Assembly: GCA_049999765.1 (NCBI GenBank)
Contig: JBNGIQ010009485.1
Coordinates: forward strand, 240,796 to 304,795
Reading direction: 5' to 3'
Length of the DNA: 64,000 bases
Source: Phaeoceros laevis
Lineage: Eukaryota; Anthocerotophyta; Anthocerotopsida; Notothyladales
The stretch's first letter is position 1; each line of letters begins with the position of its first letter. A program made the position numbers and the translations under genes. This document shows positions 14,152 through 25,839 of the stretch, one piece after another. Below the pieces are notes generated by a model. That model had not been told where the DNA came from. It was given only the letters and a program-made list of their open reading frames with translations, and made no database searches.

Positions 14152-16247
14152 ATGAGTACGAACAGCGTGGCTGCTGTTGGGCTAGATGTTGCAAGGGGGT
14201 TCACCCCCCGCATTGACACAGCTGCAGCGCAAATTGGCAAAGCTGGTGGACATGGTATTCATTTGGAGACCAACCTTTGCAGCATCGCGCTGCGCAGAGT
14301 GCGTAATGTACCTTTACCTCGGCACCTGCTCAGGTGCTCCACTGACAAGGCACCAAGGTTCGTGTGCACCAAGTGCGAGGTGGGTGACAACCCGAAGGAT
14401 GGCCGCCAGGCTTCTGAATTGGGACAGGATGGAAGTCGTTTGCCGCAGATTGGAGATGACAAGGGGCCGACCCAAATTCCAGGTTCAGTCTGGAATCCTA
14501 TAGCGTGGCTTGTGGAGTATGCAGATAGGCACCGAGCTGAGAACATTGTCAGTAGACGAGCATATTTCTATCCCGATGACTGGGCCAAGCACCGCAGCGC
14601 AGCCCGGCACTGGCGCCACCTCATGACCATCAACAGCTCCCGGGTTATCAGGTCCTTAGCTCCTCCCGTGACCTCGTTCGGCGTGATTGCCTCCGTGGTT
14701 TCTGTTTACAACTACACCGTGGTAGATGGGTTAGCCCCACCCTACTTGCCATTACTCCATGCTCCCAGTCTGCCTTATGAGCTCATAGCCCCGGCTCTTG
14801 CACTACTGTTGGTTTTTCGTACAGAGGTCAGTCGATTTTCCCTCTTTACAATTGTGCTGATGTATCACTTGGACTTGGAGAGATGGGAGATGTCAGTCTG
14901 TCTAGGAGCTGAGACTTCCTTTGGCAGGCCTCGTACTCGAGATATGATGAAGCTAGGAAGACATGGACCAAAGTAATAAGCAGCACAAAGGACATGGCTC
15001 GGCAATCTCAAGCTTGGATAGAAGACCCGAAATTAAAAGCTGCGCTGCTGCGTTTCACACTTGCATTCCCTGCTGCTCTCAGGGTATTAAAGGAGATGGG
15101 CCCTTTGTAGCTGTGTTCTGACTTCATGGCCTACCTTTGAAGGTTCCCAGTGCCAGCAGGTGAACACGAAGGAGCATGATGTTTGTTGTCTTTGCTAAAT
15201 GAAGCCGTTTGTTGCTGTGCAGTGTCATTTACTCTACTCTGCCAACGTAAAGGTAGAGGACACCTTGAAGGAGATTGTGAAGGCGGACGAACTGGCAGTC
15301 ATAGTTGGCTCCAACCATAGACCAAACTGTATTCTGCAGTTCATGACCCAGCTGCTGAAGCGTGTTGACTTGAGAGATTCAGAAATGGGCCAGTTGGTAC
15401 GGTCTCAAACTTTGCCTTGTTTTTTGTTACTTTTTTGTTACTCGACGAGAACAGCAACGGCAGTCATATAAGGTTTTTCTGGATATGGCACCAGGCAAAG
15501 TTCTCTAGGTAGCAGAGTGAGGTAGAGGATGTAGGGCCCCTTGTGTCTCTTACGGTGAGAGATATGATCGGAGGTATGTTTCAGACCAGGTTTTGTGCCA
15601 AGGCAGATACATGACCACCTGCATTTGAAGTATCGTTGAAATCGTTTACTTTCGTTGCCTGAGCTGTGGTTGTCCTGGAGACGATCTTGAGAGTGAATGC
15701 CATTTGGCTTCTTGTTCTGTCTGGCTTATTGTTCTGACCTGGGTCGTGATCTAGTTTTATATTGCTTGTCTATTTCAGCACTCACACCTGGTAAAGTTCA
15801 ACGAGAGCATCAGTGTATGTGAACGAATAATGAGGACACCGATTCCTCTGTCGTATACACGTCTTACGTCAAGATTTCTAGTTTTGTGGCACTTGGCCTT
15901 GCCTTTAATTCTGTGGGATCAATGTCAATGGTTGGTAGTTCCTGCTACCATTTTCAGTGCAGCGATTTTGTTTTGCATCGAAGAGGTAGCTGCTACACCA
16001 CGGCATCGAAAATTGTGTTGTTTTTAATTCCTTCCTCGTGACGATCTGAGTGGAGGTGGACATGGTTTTCCAGGTTGGGGTGGTAATAGAAGAACCGTTT
16101 CCTTTACTTGGTCTGGAGAAAATTATAAGTGCAGCTCATATACACGTACGCGAGCTGGTGGAGCTTCAAACCATTGTTGACAATCATCTCAAGAACCAAA
16201 TTGAGTTATCAATCTCTTCAGCTTCAAATGGTTCAGTTAAGAGATGA
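14152..16247 (+). CDS. VCCN1: VCCN1-like bestrophin-family chloride channel, plastid
   Basis: Bestrophin-like (UPF0187) protein; in land plants VCCN1 is a thylakoid voltage-dependent Cl- channel that tunes the proton motive force. Exons: 14152-14826, 14928-15083, 15223-15396, 15779-15985, 16074-16247; 461 residues. The first ~120 residues are poorly conserved and fit a transit peptide; the Arabidopsis protein is about 410 residues. Family signatures are HWRHLMTINSSRVIRSLAPP, SLPYELIAPALALLLVFRTE, ASYSRYDEARKTW, CERIMRTPIPLSYTRLTSRF and LPLILWDQCQWLVVPATI, ending with VIEEPFPLLGLEKI. The longer open frame to 14107 begins with GTG, so the first ATG was used. It ends 24 bp from the stop of a convergent remnant. 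Confidence 0.93.
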
Positions 16248-16271
16248 GTGGTGCATATGAGGCTGGGTCTT

Positions 16272-16727
16272 TTAGATTGGATCTGTAGCCTTTAACCCTA
16301 CGTTTGCTGACCGGCGGTCAGTTTTGCGGATGGTGGTCGAAACGCCCAGATAATGTGAAATCATAGGAACAAAGAACTCAATCCAGCGCCAGCGACCATG
16401 ACCTTCCAGCTGAAGCTCATGCTGAAATGAAATGAGCAACTGCAACTCGGGGCATCTCAAATCAAACTTCCCCCTGCCTGTAGTCGAGATTCCGGATTGA
16501 GAGGCCCTTAGTGCGTCAAACTGCAAGCAAATAGAAGAAGAATGAGTACAGTATAAAAAGTTTCGGTATACTGACTGCACACGAGTTGAGCCCGTGTCAC
16601 GGATGTCCATGAGAACTTGAGTTAGGAAGAAGTAGCCAAGAAGAATGGACGAGGGCTCGAAGTAGATTTGAAAAGAACACAATAGCATATTAAAAAGAAC
16701 ACAATTGCATAGGTGTCTTGTAGGCAC
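16272..16727 (-). pseudogene. Unidentified two-exon coding remnant, 5' end missing
   Basis: A frame on the minus strand can be read as two exons: about 16690-16572, ending in MDIRDTGSTRVQS before a GTATAC donor, and 16520-16272, which starts after TTGCAG and ends in TAA. The phases agree. The second exon encodes 82 residues, including GKFDLRCPELQLLISFQ and HGRWRWIEFFVP, which look like a folded protein. There is no ATG, and no upstream exon is seen before the repeat-rich block at 16.85 kb. I do not recognise the family. It is probably a gene fragment truncated by repeat insertion, but it could be the 3' end of a gene whose other exons lie further away. Confidence 0.35.
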
Positions 16728-16957
16728 ACGATTAGTGGATGAAGTTTAGGAGAAAAACTCAAAATGCATTACTGCAAAGTGTGTCTTGTTGCACAAGATC
16801 TGCAAGGCTGAAGAAGAAGAATCTTAAGTACATTCTTCAGTACAGTCATGCGAGCTGCGCCCCCGCTTCCTCCGGGGCTCGGGCTCACGCCCGAGCCCGT
16901 GAGCCAGAGCCCCGGCCATCATCAGGCCAAGCGTGAACTGCCCGGGAGGCCGTTGGC
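16728..16957. repeat. GC-rich nested inverted repeat
   Basis: At about 16875-16917, GGGCTCGGGC and GCCCGAGCCC form 10-bp arms around a 4-nt loop. Outer arms CCGGGGCTC and GAGCCCCGG nest around them, giving a long GC-rich hairpin. Coding potential is absent. Confidence 0.55.
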
Positions 16958-17459
16958 TTAACCCTTTTTCGTGGGGCAGCACAGATATTGGACGATTTGC
17001 CCTTGGATGTGGCATATCTTATGCATTTTCGCCTCCATTTTTGTTGAGTAGTAGTAGTAGATTATGGTGTTTAGCCAACACCATAATGAATTTCATGTCA
17101 GAATCTGCCTCGTGTAACCATACCACATCTGGATGGATCGAGATTAATTATCGTGATCAAAATGCTGCTAGAAGATGCGGAAAATGAGGTATTATTGACC
17201 TCCTGCAGCCCGCGTCGGTCACCGGGATTCCCTGGGATGGCAAGTTTCACCGGCCGTGCAGCTTAACCACGAGCTGACCTCCGGTGCTGCTAAGGCCGTG
17301 CCCCGCGACACGAAGTAACCAGGGAAACCAGGGTAGCCACTTGACCAGGCTCCACCGGGCACCGATTGACGAGCAGGTCAGGCCCCGGTAAAATTGCACG
17401 GCAGTGACCTGAAGTGGACTACGTTTTTTGGCTCCCGTTCGCCCGCGAAAAAGGGTTAA
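16958..17459. mobile_element. Putative piggyBac-type MITE (TTAA target)
   Basis: Both ends carry TTAA followed inward by CCCTTTTTCG and then (one base different) GGG; the ends are exact reverse complements over 14 bases (16958-16971 and 17446-17459). TTAA target duplication with termini beginning CCC is typical of the piggyBac superfamily. The interior (about 490 bp) has no transposase, so this would be non-autonomous. A short piece at 17046-17087 is shared with copies of the SINE-like repeat described below. Confidence 0.45.
17046..17087 (-). repeat. SINE-like 3'-end fragment, copy C
   Basis: Read on the minus strand it gives GTTGGCTAAACACCATAAT followed by CTA repeats, the same 3' end as copy B at 48527-48582. 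Here the segment also forms a perfect 11-bp-arm hairpin (ATTATGGTGTT / AACACCATAAT). Confidence 0.5.
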
Positions 17460-18111
17460 CTAATCTAATAACTGCAATTTGGCTGACTTAACTACCTCAG
17501 TTTAAGACTAACACAACTGGCCTCGTTCGCATACGCCGGTTACCCTAACTGCCCTTAAAAGCTGACTCCAGGTCCGACACCTCAGGACACAGTCAGGCCT
17601 AGAGGCCAGCGCCACAGNNNNNNNNNNNNNNNNNNNNNNNNNNNNNNNNNNNNNNNNNNNNNNNNNNNNNNNNNNNNNNNNNNNNNNNNNNNNNNNNNNN
17701 NNNNNNNNNNNNNNNNNGGACTGTCTCTCTGTCTCTTCGTAGCATACTTTCTATATCCAATGAGCAGATTGCTTGGTTTGACGGCTAAATCTTAGTATTT
17801 GATTGTCCACTACGTCCAAAGAGTTCGAACTTCTAACTGGATTTAACGGGACCTGGACTAAGGTACCGTTAGCCGACATTACTTCACCGCGCACCCGTGA
17901 CGTGACGAATGCCAGGTTCGATGTGAACGGGGAACCTAGCTCTCTTCTTGGATGTCAGCCGATGCCCAAATTTCTTCGAAGAAGTTCACGCTCTCTCCCC
18001 CCCGCCCCGCAAGCTCGGGGACGAACATGCAGCTTGTCAGCATCAACCGGCGGCCGATTGATGCGCTAGCGCGTGGATAAGCCCGTCCCTAATCCACTCC
18101 TCCCGGCAACC
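17460..18111. other. Intergenic with assembly gap, upstream of SUVR
   Basis: The 100-N gap at 17618-17717 interrupts it. The 17803-18069 frame has no ATG and no recognised domain; it may be part of the SUVR 5' UTR. No other feature is seen. Confidence 0.45.
17618..17717. other. Assembly gap (100 N)
   Basis: A run of 100 N, a placeholder of unknown true length. Confidence 0.99.
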
Positions 18112-21100
18112 ATGTCTCCAAACCTTACTCCCCGCGAGATGAAGGTTACTCCCCGCGAGATGAAGGCTTGCGAGGCAATGCAGCCGCTGGGGCTGGATGC
18201 TAGCCTGGTGTTGCGCAAGTACCGCAGCTTGAGCAAGGTCAGCAAGCGCCCTATCCAGATGCTTTGCTCAGCCTGAAATTACTTGCTTTCTGTCAATAGG
18301 ACTTGGTGGCTGGCAGATTGCACATGGTAGCTGCTTCTTTGGCCTCAAGAATTTGAGGAATTGGAGCCGCAAGGCGGAATTCCAGCTCCTCATTTTTGTT
18401 TGCTGATAGTTGGTCTGTGGTCGCTCGTTTTGCAGCTCTATGGGAAAAACGCCACGCAGATGATTGAAGAGGAAAACTATAGGGCGCTGGCTGATGCATG
18501 CTTCGATGAGATGGAGAAGCCAGGGAAGCGGGACGGGAGCGAGGAATCTGAAGACGAGGACATGCCTCCAAGAAAGCTGCGTAGGCGGTCGGAATCGAAC
18601 GCTTCTCGAAATTCACAGGAGTCCCGCCGGGTTGAGGCCAGGGCCCAGCATGAGGAGCAGGCTCGTGCACTAGCTCGGGCTCAGCAGGCTCAAGCTGAGG
18701 CTGAAGTCCGCGCTCGGGCTCGTGCGCAGGCTGAAGTGCAAGCTGAGGGTCGAAAACCGGCGCCAGCTCAGTTACTGCGTCGAACAGAATCAAGGGGCGC
18801 CCAGACTCAGACGAGCACGGAGTCCTGGACAGCTCAGTCGCAGCATCAGCAGCCACGGACCAGTGTATCCAGGGGGGCTCAGACGCAAGAGCAGTCTGAA
18901 GCTGGACACAGCAATGGTGACACTGCCCACACTGAACGACTACCGCAAGTGAAGGTGAAGTTTGAGGTGCGCGCGGGGGAATCTGCCGAGAACGGACAGG
19001 CCAGAGCTGCGTCTTTTGCCAGGACCTCTGAGATTGGTGTTGATGAGACAGTACAGTACAACGGGGCACTGGAGAAAAGGAAAGGGGTGGCTGTGCAGCC
19101 TCAGGCACCACTGAAAAAACCGAAATTGGAAACTGCCATGGCTGCTGAATGTCAGAGAAACAGGGCCGTTCCCTCCTGTGCTTCTCCGAGGACGACATCA
19201 GCTGCCGTAAGTCATAATGGCTCCCCTGCAGAAGGGAAGCGTCCTTTGCCTCATACGGGGCGCCCTCCACTGTCACCCGTTCAACCGTCCCCCTCCTCTG
19301 ATATGCGTAGGGTTTGTCCCTTCCCGTCCAAAGTCCCTGTCATGCGCTTGCAGGAGACTCTGACTGCAAAAGTGAAGAAGGAACCACCTGAGAGCGCCAC
19401 TATGCGCAGTAATGGGGTTGTGAACGGATCATCTAGCATCCATGCAGAGGAGGGTAAACAGGGGATTCCTCCTGTTGTTGACGCTGCCGTTCAATGTGTG
19501 GAGACAAAAGTTGCGTCAGCTGCGGCAGGAAGTTTCCCCTGCGAGGCTGGCGGGAGTCAGCCTATCGAAGCTACAGATCCTGCTCATGAGCCGGTGGAGC
19601 TAACTGGACCAGTGGGTGCTGCTTCTGAGCCACTGGAAGTTGCTGCTGAAGCAGTGGACGCTGCTGCAGAGCCAAATGATGTTGCTGCTGGACAAATGGA
19701 TGCGGCTGCTAGGGACATGCCCCTGCAGGAAGTGAAGATGGAGCCTGATACAGCTGTTCAAGAAAATGGTGGGAGGGAGCCTGGTGCAGGTGAGGCAAAC
19801 GTTGCTCATTCAAACTCGCATGGTGCTTGTTGCATGGGGGATCCAGCGAAGAATCAGAGCCAAGATGCAACAACTGCAAATGGAGCCAGTTTGCGGAAAG
19901 ATCGAAAGGGGAAAGCTCAGTCTGTCACGCACTCATTGCCACAAGCCAGGAAAGCCAATGGTCCAAATTCCCATATGGAAACGGACCAGAAAGGAAAAGG
20001 CTTGCTGTTAAGCAACAGTGTTCCAGAAGCCATCACGGTTGCACAGCATGATGAGGCAGGTACAGACGATGGGGGTTTCCATCATAATGTGGAGGACATA
20101 TCGTGTGGATATGAAAGGGTTCCCATACCCTGCGTGAATGAATCAACTAGCGAATGTCTGCCCTCCTCCTTCCAGTACATGTCCAACAACACGGTTCATC
20201 AAAATGCTTATGTTATGTTCAACCTTGAAAGAATAGCAGACGACAATCGTTGCGGTTGCATGGGGGACTGCCTCCAAAACACTATACCGTGTCATTGTTC
20301 AGCCAGAACAGGTGGAGTGTATGCGTATACAGAAGATGGATGTCTGAAGGATCACTTCATAGATCAACACCTGAAGAAGGTGAAGGGCGAAGATGTACCT
20401 AAGCCACTGGTTTACTGCGTAAGTAAGAAGTGCCCTCTGGAGAACGAAGGAAATCATCCAGGGAAATGTAGAGGACATCCTGTGAGGCCTTTCATCAAAG
20501 AGTGCTGGGTGAAGTGCCGCTGCAATAAGGAGCTATGTGGCAACCGGGTAGTGCAACGGGGTGTTACAAGAAGGCTGCAGGTACAAGCAGACCCTTTGCC
20601 TCTCTGCTCTGTTGAACACTTTCTGATCGTTGTGTGTGACTGATTTCTTTGCTTCCATGGGTGTGGTGCAGGTGTTTTGGACAAAAGAAGGGAAGGGCTG
20701 GGGAATACAAACCCTGGAGGATCTTCCAAAGGGTGCATTTCTCTTTGAGTACGTAGGGGAGGTGTTAACCAACAGCGAATTGCATAAGAGAAACGACAGA
20801 AGTACAAATGACTCTCATCACTACCCAGTGACCCTGGATAGTGACTGGGTGACTGAAGAGTTCCTCACTGACAATGAGGCTTTGTGTCTCGATGGCACAT
20901 ACTTCGGAAATGTGGCAAGATTTCTTAATCACAGGTTAGCTTCCTTTTTCCTAGGAGATGGGTAAATGCTCTGGGACAGGTTAAAGCATTCGACAAGGCT
21001 GCTGCCTGGTCTGGTGATGGCTTCTTACATCGGGTGTTGGTTGTCTCAGGTGCTTTGATTCCAACATGATGGATATGGCTGTGGAAATCGAGACTGCAGA

Positions 21101-21472
21101 CCACAACTACTATCATGTCTGTACATTTTCTGCTGACTTCGTAAGATGTATGTTTATTTGAGAGTCTCAGATAATGTTGCTCGAGAGCAAGAAATCTGAC
21201 CTTGCCTCCCTTCAGATTGCGTTCTTCACCACCCGTTTTGTGAAGGCAAATGAGGAGCTCACATGGGTAACCACCTGGCGCTTGACTTATTTGAGTTTCA
21301 GTGTTTGCAGCATTTTTTGTACTCACGTCGTGACTTATCCAACAAGCAGGACTACGGAATCGATTTTGAAGATCTGGAGCATCCTGTGAAGGCCTTCATC
21401 TGTAAATGCGGGAGCCCGTATTGCAGAGACCCCAACAACAGGGCCGCAAGATCATCAGCGGAGAGCTCTTGA
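18112..21472 (+). CDS. SUVR: SUVR-type SET-domain histone H3K9 methyltransferase
   Basis: Nuclear histone lysine methyltransferase of the SUVR1/2/4 group. Exons: 18112-18237, 18436-20580, 20672-20934, 21050-21116, 21216-21266, 21350-21472; 2775 nt, 924 residues. The N-terminal plant WIYLD domain (about residues 15-70) spans the first intron and contains MIEEENYRALADACFDE. A ~570-residue Ala/Gln/Glu/Pro-rich low-complexity stretch with short repeats follows. The Cys-rich pre-SET runs from about 647 (CGCMGDCLQNTIPCHC) to 757. SET contains GKGWGIQTLEDLPKGAFLFE, FLNHRCFDSNMMD and ELTW|DYG. The post-SET CKCGSPYC is present. Catalytic NHRC and the SET tyrosine are intact. Arabidopsis SUVR4 is about half this length because it lacks the long spacer. 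Start chosen as the first ATG before WIYLD. Confidence 0.94.
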
Positions 21473-22854
21473 GCTTGTAAGGAGTCTTAAGGCCCACGCT
21501 AAGTGTGCGGTCGGTCACCTGTAGATAAGTAGAGTAGTTCACTGCGGCGTTAGCTCAAAGGTTTTGCTGGTCCGAAGGATCACGCCAGAGTTTGTTTTGA
21601 TGTGCCCCTGTCGCCCCTGTCGGAAATTGTTGAGCCTCCCTGGTTGCCGGTTTCGCGCTTTCTTGCTGAAAGCCAAATGCTGTTTTTGGCTTATGAGAGG
21701 TTTTTGAAAGTTTGAACTTCCTGCTTTGGAAAGCACCGACGCTCAGAAAATTATGGCGCGAAAACGGAAAAAAACATCACATTCTGTCATGTCGGACGAA
21801 AGCAATTGGTTGATTTAATTTGAATTTACAGGAATGGGTTTTGCCAGTTTCGCCCCAAAATTTGACTATAGTCTGACTTCCCGGCTCCCTTGCCTCACGC
21901 CCCCTTCAAAACCATACATGAATTTTGTCTTCAAAGGCAGCCGACTCCAGGGGCTTCGCCACATCCATTCCCTCCCCAACTATCCCTGTTGTCTCGTGCC
22001 AGCCAAGATCTCCGGCGCCGGTGGACAATTTTGCCATCCCTGCCTTGTCCTCGTCAGGCAGCTCCGAAGGCCAGGTTCCTGCGGGCCACAACCTTTCAGC
22101 TGAAGCCGCCTTGAGGGGCAGCTTGGGAAGGTTGCAAGGAAAGGAAGATCGGTGCTTCTTGGAGGCTGGCCAAGAGAATGCATGTTGCCGTGCTGGTCAC
22201 GGGTGGCTTGCGCAGTGTGCGGCGGCTAGGCAGGCGTGGAGTGGCACAGATCTAGGTCTCCTGACTTCTGGTGCGAGATCATGTGGAGAACCTTCCGGGC
22301 TAGCCCAGATTTGAATTCTGCTTGCCGGCGGGCATGGATGCTGTTGCAGGATGGGCGTCGGTCGGCTTGCGGCTTGAGCTGGATCCAGGGATGTCTCAAC
22401 CTCTAGTCAACGAATGCGGGCGTATTCGGATTGCCAGGCCTGGCTGATGTACTGCATAGCACCTCGGCTGCGGATTCTCTCGTTCATCCTGAGCTTCGGG
22501 GCCAGCTTGCCCGAATTGTGGAGAAGTTGAGCAGGGGCAGGCGGCTGGCTTGGGCTTTGTCTGTAAATTCGTCTCTGGCTTTCAGATAGCATGATATTAT
22601 ACCACAGCATGCTCGCAAATTGGCGAAGATATAGCTGATACCTTCCCTCAGGGCAATTTGAAAGTTCCTGGCAGGGTGAAGTTTTCAAATTTAAAAACTT
22701 GTAAGCCAGGATAGAGCAGACATTCGGAGTAGGTTGCATGCGGGAGCTGATTGTAGGGATTCTGGGAAGCGAAATTGGCGTGGAGATTGCGCAGAGTCAA
22801 CGAGGAAGCTGAGAGCAGCCGAGACGTGGAGAGCTCGTCGGCAAGCTGAAAGAA
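21473..22854. other. Intergenic between SUVR and TCX genes
   Basis: TGTAA lies 4 nt after the SUVR stop. A Pro/Ser-rich frame at 21925-22314 (no ATG) could be an untranslated leader or upstream exon of the TCX gene, but no splice connection is proven. Nothing else is recognised. Confidence 0.4.
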
Positions 22855-25839
22855 ATGCACATGGATCCTCAACAGCCACCAGTTCTCCCGACACATCCTG
22901 CGCCTGGGCCTCTGCCGCAAGGAGACCAGCCCGCAAGGAAGCCCGTGCGGCAGCTTGACTTTACCTCTATGTATGGCGGCGCCGGTACCTCCTCCGAAAC
23001 GTCCTTACGCTCTGGACAATCTGGCATGTATGGCACCAGACCTTCTTCGCCAGTCTCCTCTCCAGCGAGGTAGACTATGCCGCATGTGCATGTGTTGGTA
23101 TGCCTAGTTTGCACTCTGCTGTGGACAAGGCTTGCTCTTCTTGTGAGCCAGGTTATGTGCCTCAGTGCATCTGCAAGCTTTTACTCTAACTCTTTCAGCT
23201 TCTGTCGGAAACACCGATAGCTGAAGAGTCAGCAGAGAGCGTTTGGCATCGAACTTTACCAATTGTCTCCTGTGTGCACTGGGAACTGGTGCTCCAGAAG
23301 TCAACGAGGGTGCTTTTTTTAAATCTCGCCACATGAGCTGAAGCTTTTGATTGTCATGAGCATGAGATCCTGCATCAACAAACTTTAGTACAAGAGACAG
23401 GTCTCAGGTCTTGTGGTGTTGTGCAGGAAACATGGTTCTCCAAGGGCAGCCAGGTCTAACTATGAAGTGAAGAAACTCAGGAAAGCAATGCCATACGATC
23501 CTGATTCCAAGGAAGGGACCCCGAAAAAGTGCAAACAATGCAATTGCAAAAACTCACGGTGTTTGAAGCTGTACGTTACTATGTCTTTGGTTCAATTTGC
23601 CTGATTTGTTGGTTGCTGTAGCAGGCTATGTAGTCTTCGTATGATGCCTCATCATTATCATTTAGATCTTGGCCATGATGTGCGAAGTATTTGTACTGAA
23701 TCAAAGGTGCACAGTTCGTTTAAGGTGATATGTCCGAGGTGCACGGTCAACTTGTCTGATTACTATAACTGGTGTCTTGTGACAGATACTGTGAATGTTT
23801 TGCATCCGGCACCTATTGTGACGGATGCAATTGTGTCAATTGCTGCAACAACGTTGAAAATGAGTCAGTTAGGCAAGAGGCAGTGGAAGCTACTTTGGAG
23901 CGAAACCCCAATGCTTTTCGACCAAAGATTGCAAGCAGTCCCAACGCTCTTCGAGATCGGGTAACCTCTTATTTTCACCGCTGGGGATTGGGTAAGACAT
24001 GCTTCAACATCTCACTGTTGATGTTTTAGAGACCCTAACTTGATTTTGTTGTGGCAGGAGGATATTGGGGAGCAACCACTTGCTGGCAAGCATAACAAAG
24101 GTTGTCACTGTAAAAAGTCGGGGTGCCTGAAAAAGTATTGTGAATGTTTCCAGGCAAACATTCTGTGCTCAGAGAATTGCAAATGCATTGACTGTAAAAA
24201 TTTTGAGGGTAGTGAGGAGAGACGGGCTCTATTTCATGGAGATCACCAGATGTCAGTGACATATATGCATGTTCCCTCAAACGTAAATGTTCCGGTGGCG
24301 GTCGGCCCTGCTGGATATTCTCCGTCGCCTCCAATGAAGAAGAGGAGACCCATTGATGCGTTCTCAGTTGGCCAGAAAGACCCTACTTTATTGCGGAGAC
24401 CGTCTTTGGCCCCATCTCTGCAGGTCAGTGGCATTTTTCTTTTAGATATCAAACCGTGCTGCTGTCAGTGGGGTTACAGGTTTCCAAGCTTAAAAGTTCT
24501 GGCTCTTGATAGATTTCCTTGTGTCGTTCTACAGCAGCCTAATCCCAGCAGGCATTTAAACGTATCTGCAGCAGCTGTGACAAGCTCAGCTGTACAACCT
24601 GTTCGCCCAGCGTTGGTTCCCACATCACCTATGAATGTTGAGTACAAGTAAGTGTATCCTGCTTGTCAAGAAACTTTAGTCGCCTCTTTAACAAGCCAAG
24701 GTGGTCTATGGTAATTCCTGCACGTAGATTATGAAAGCAATTTTGAGAAGTGTCTTCATGGGTTTTTGACAGATCGTTCTTATGCGGAGTAGTACAGGCC
24801 GATGCTGTCCAAGAGCTGTGCAAACTCCTGGCTATTGTTGCGGCCGAGAGTGAGAAGTCTTTTGCAGGTGAGCTGGACCTTGGAGAGCGTTCTTGTTGCC
24901 AGTACTAGCTGCAAAGGAAACTATTTGCCTTATCAGAGTTTGTTTCAATATTACTTCTGTCTACCTGTATGCCAAGGAGTTTATCGCTTTTAATTGCTTT
25001 CTACCATTCCAGCTGAGCATGGGATCCCGCAAGAAAATGTGTTGGAGAATGGGAATGGCCCTAGTAAGGAGTCGGGCTCTGCGACTACTTCAGGTAGTGA
25101 CAAGGAAGCTGCTGAGGACAAAACTCTAGGTGTTGGTAGGGATGATCAGGTAGCAGACATAGGTGTTGTTGAGGTCCCTGCAAGAAGTCATGGGGCAGAA
25201 GCAGCTGAAATGGATGAAGCATGCCCGCCTCGACCAATGTCACCTGGAACGTTAGCTCTAATGTGCGATGAACAGGACACGTTATTCACTGCACCTCCTT
25301 CGCCGTCTGGAGGTTTTTATAACAGCAGGATGTCCTATGATGCGCGCTTGTATGCTGAGCAAGAGCGTGTGATACTTTGTGAGTTTCGAGACTGTCTGCG
25401 GAGAGTGATGACGGTTGGAAAGAGGAAAGGTGTGTACATTCTAATTTGTGAATGGTCGGACTTGTTCCGTTAATATCTTTATGTTTTGCATAATATCTTG
25501 AATGATTTGTCGGGTGCTGGGAATAAATCTCACTGAACATGCTGTGTTAGCTGATAGTTGGTTTCCATGAGGCTGACAGGTTCCTTGTCATGCGCAGCTT
25601 CACAGTATGCAACGGAAGCAGCTCGATTGGAGTATATGAATCTGCAGCAACCACGGAATCCATATGGGCAAGATGGTTCTCGTCTTCCACGCCCCTTGGC
25701 TGTGGTTGTGCAACCTAGCACAGGTCCTCTGGTGCAGGCGGGATCCAGCTCTAATGTGTTCGAAACAAAAGGCAGGCCTGCTGGACTAGCTCAAACTCCT
25801 ACAGCAAGTGCTTCAAATGGGACAGTAGCACATAGCTAA
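22855..25839 (+). CDS. CXC-domain (TSO1/TCX, LIN54-like) DNA-binding protein
   Basis: Nuclear protein of the tesmin/TSO1 family, plant counterparts of LIN54 in DREAM-type cell-cycle repressor complexes, binding CHR-like TTYGAA sites. Exons: 22855-23069, 23427-23570, 23786-23960, 24058-24423, 24535-24647, 24773-24867, 25013-25429, 25598-25839; 1767 nt, 588 residues. The N-terminal KPVRQLDFT motif is typical of plant TCX proteins. Two CXC repeats are split by the usual RNPxAFxPKI linker: CXC1 at about 106-143 ([20 protein letters not shown]) and CXC2 at about 193-230 ([18 protein letters not shown]). The linker reads [11 protein letters not shown]. Both DNA-contacting tyrosines (in KLYCECF and KKYCECF) are present. 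The C terminus carries the conserved LCKLL segment and Ser/Pro-rich tails. An upstream in-frame stop supports the chosen ATG, though a further 5' exon is not excluded. Confidence 0.92.

Noticed and set aside
18293-19276. 327-codon minus-strand frame
   Set aside because: Antisense shadow of the low-complexity part of the SUVR exon.
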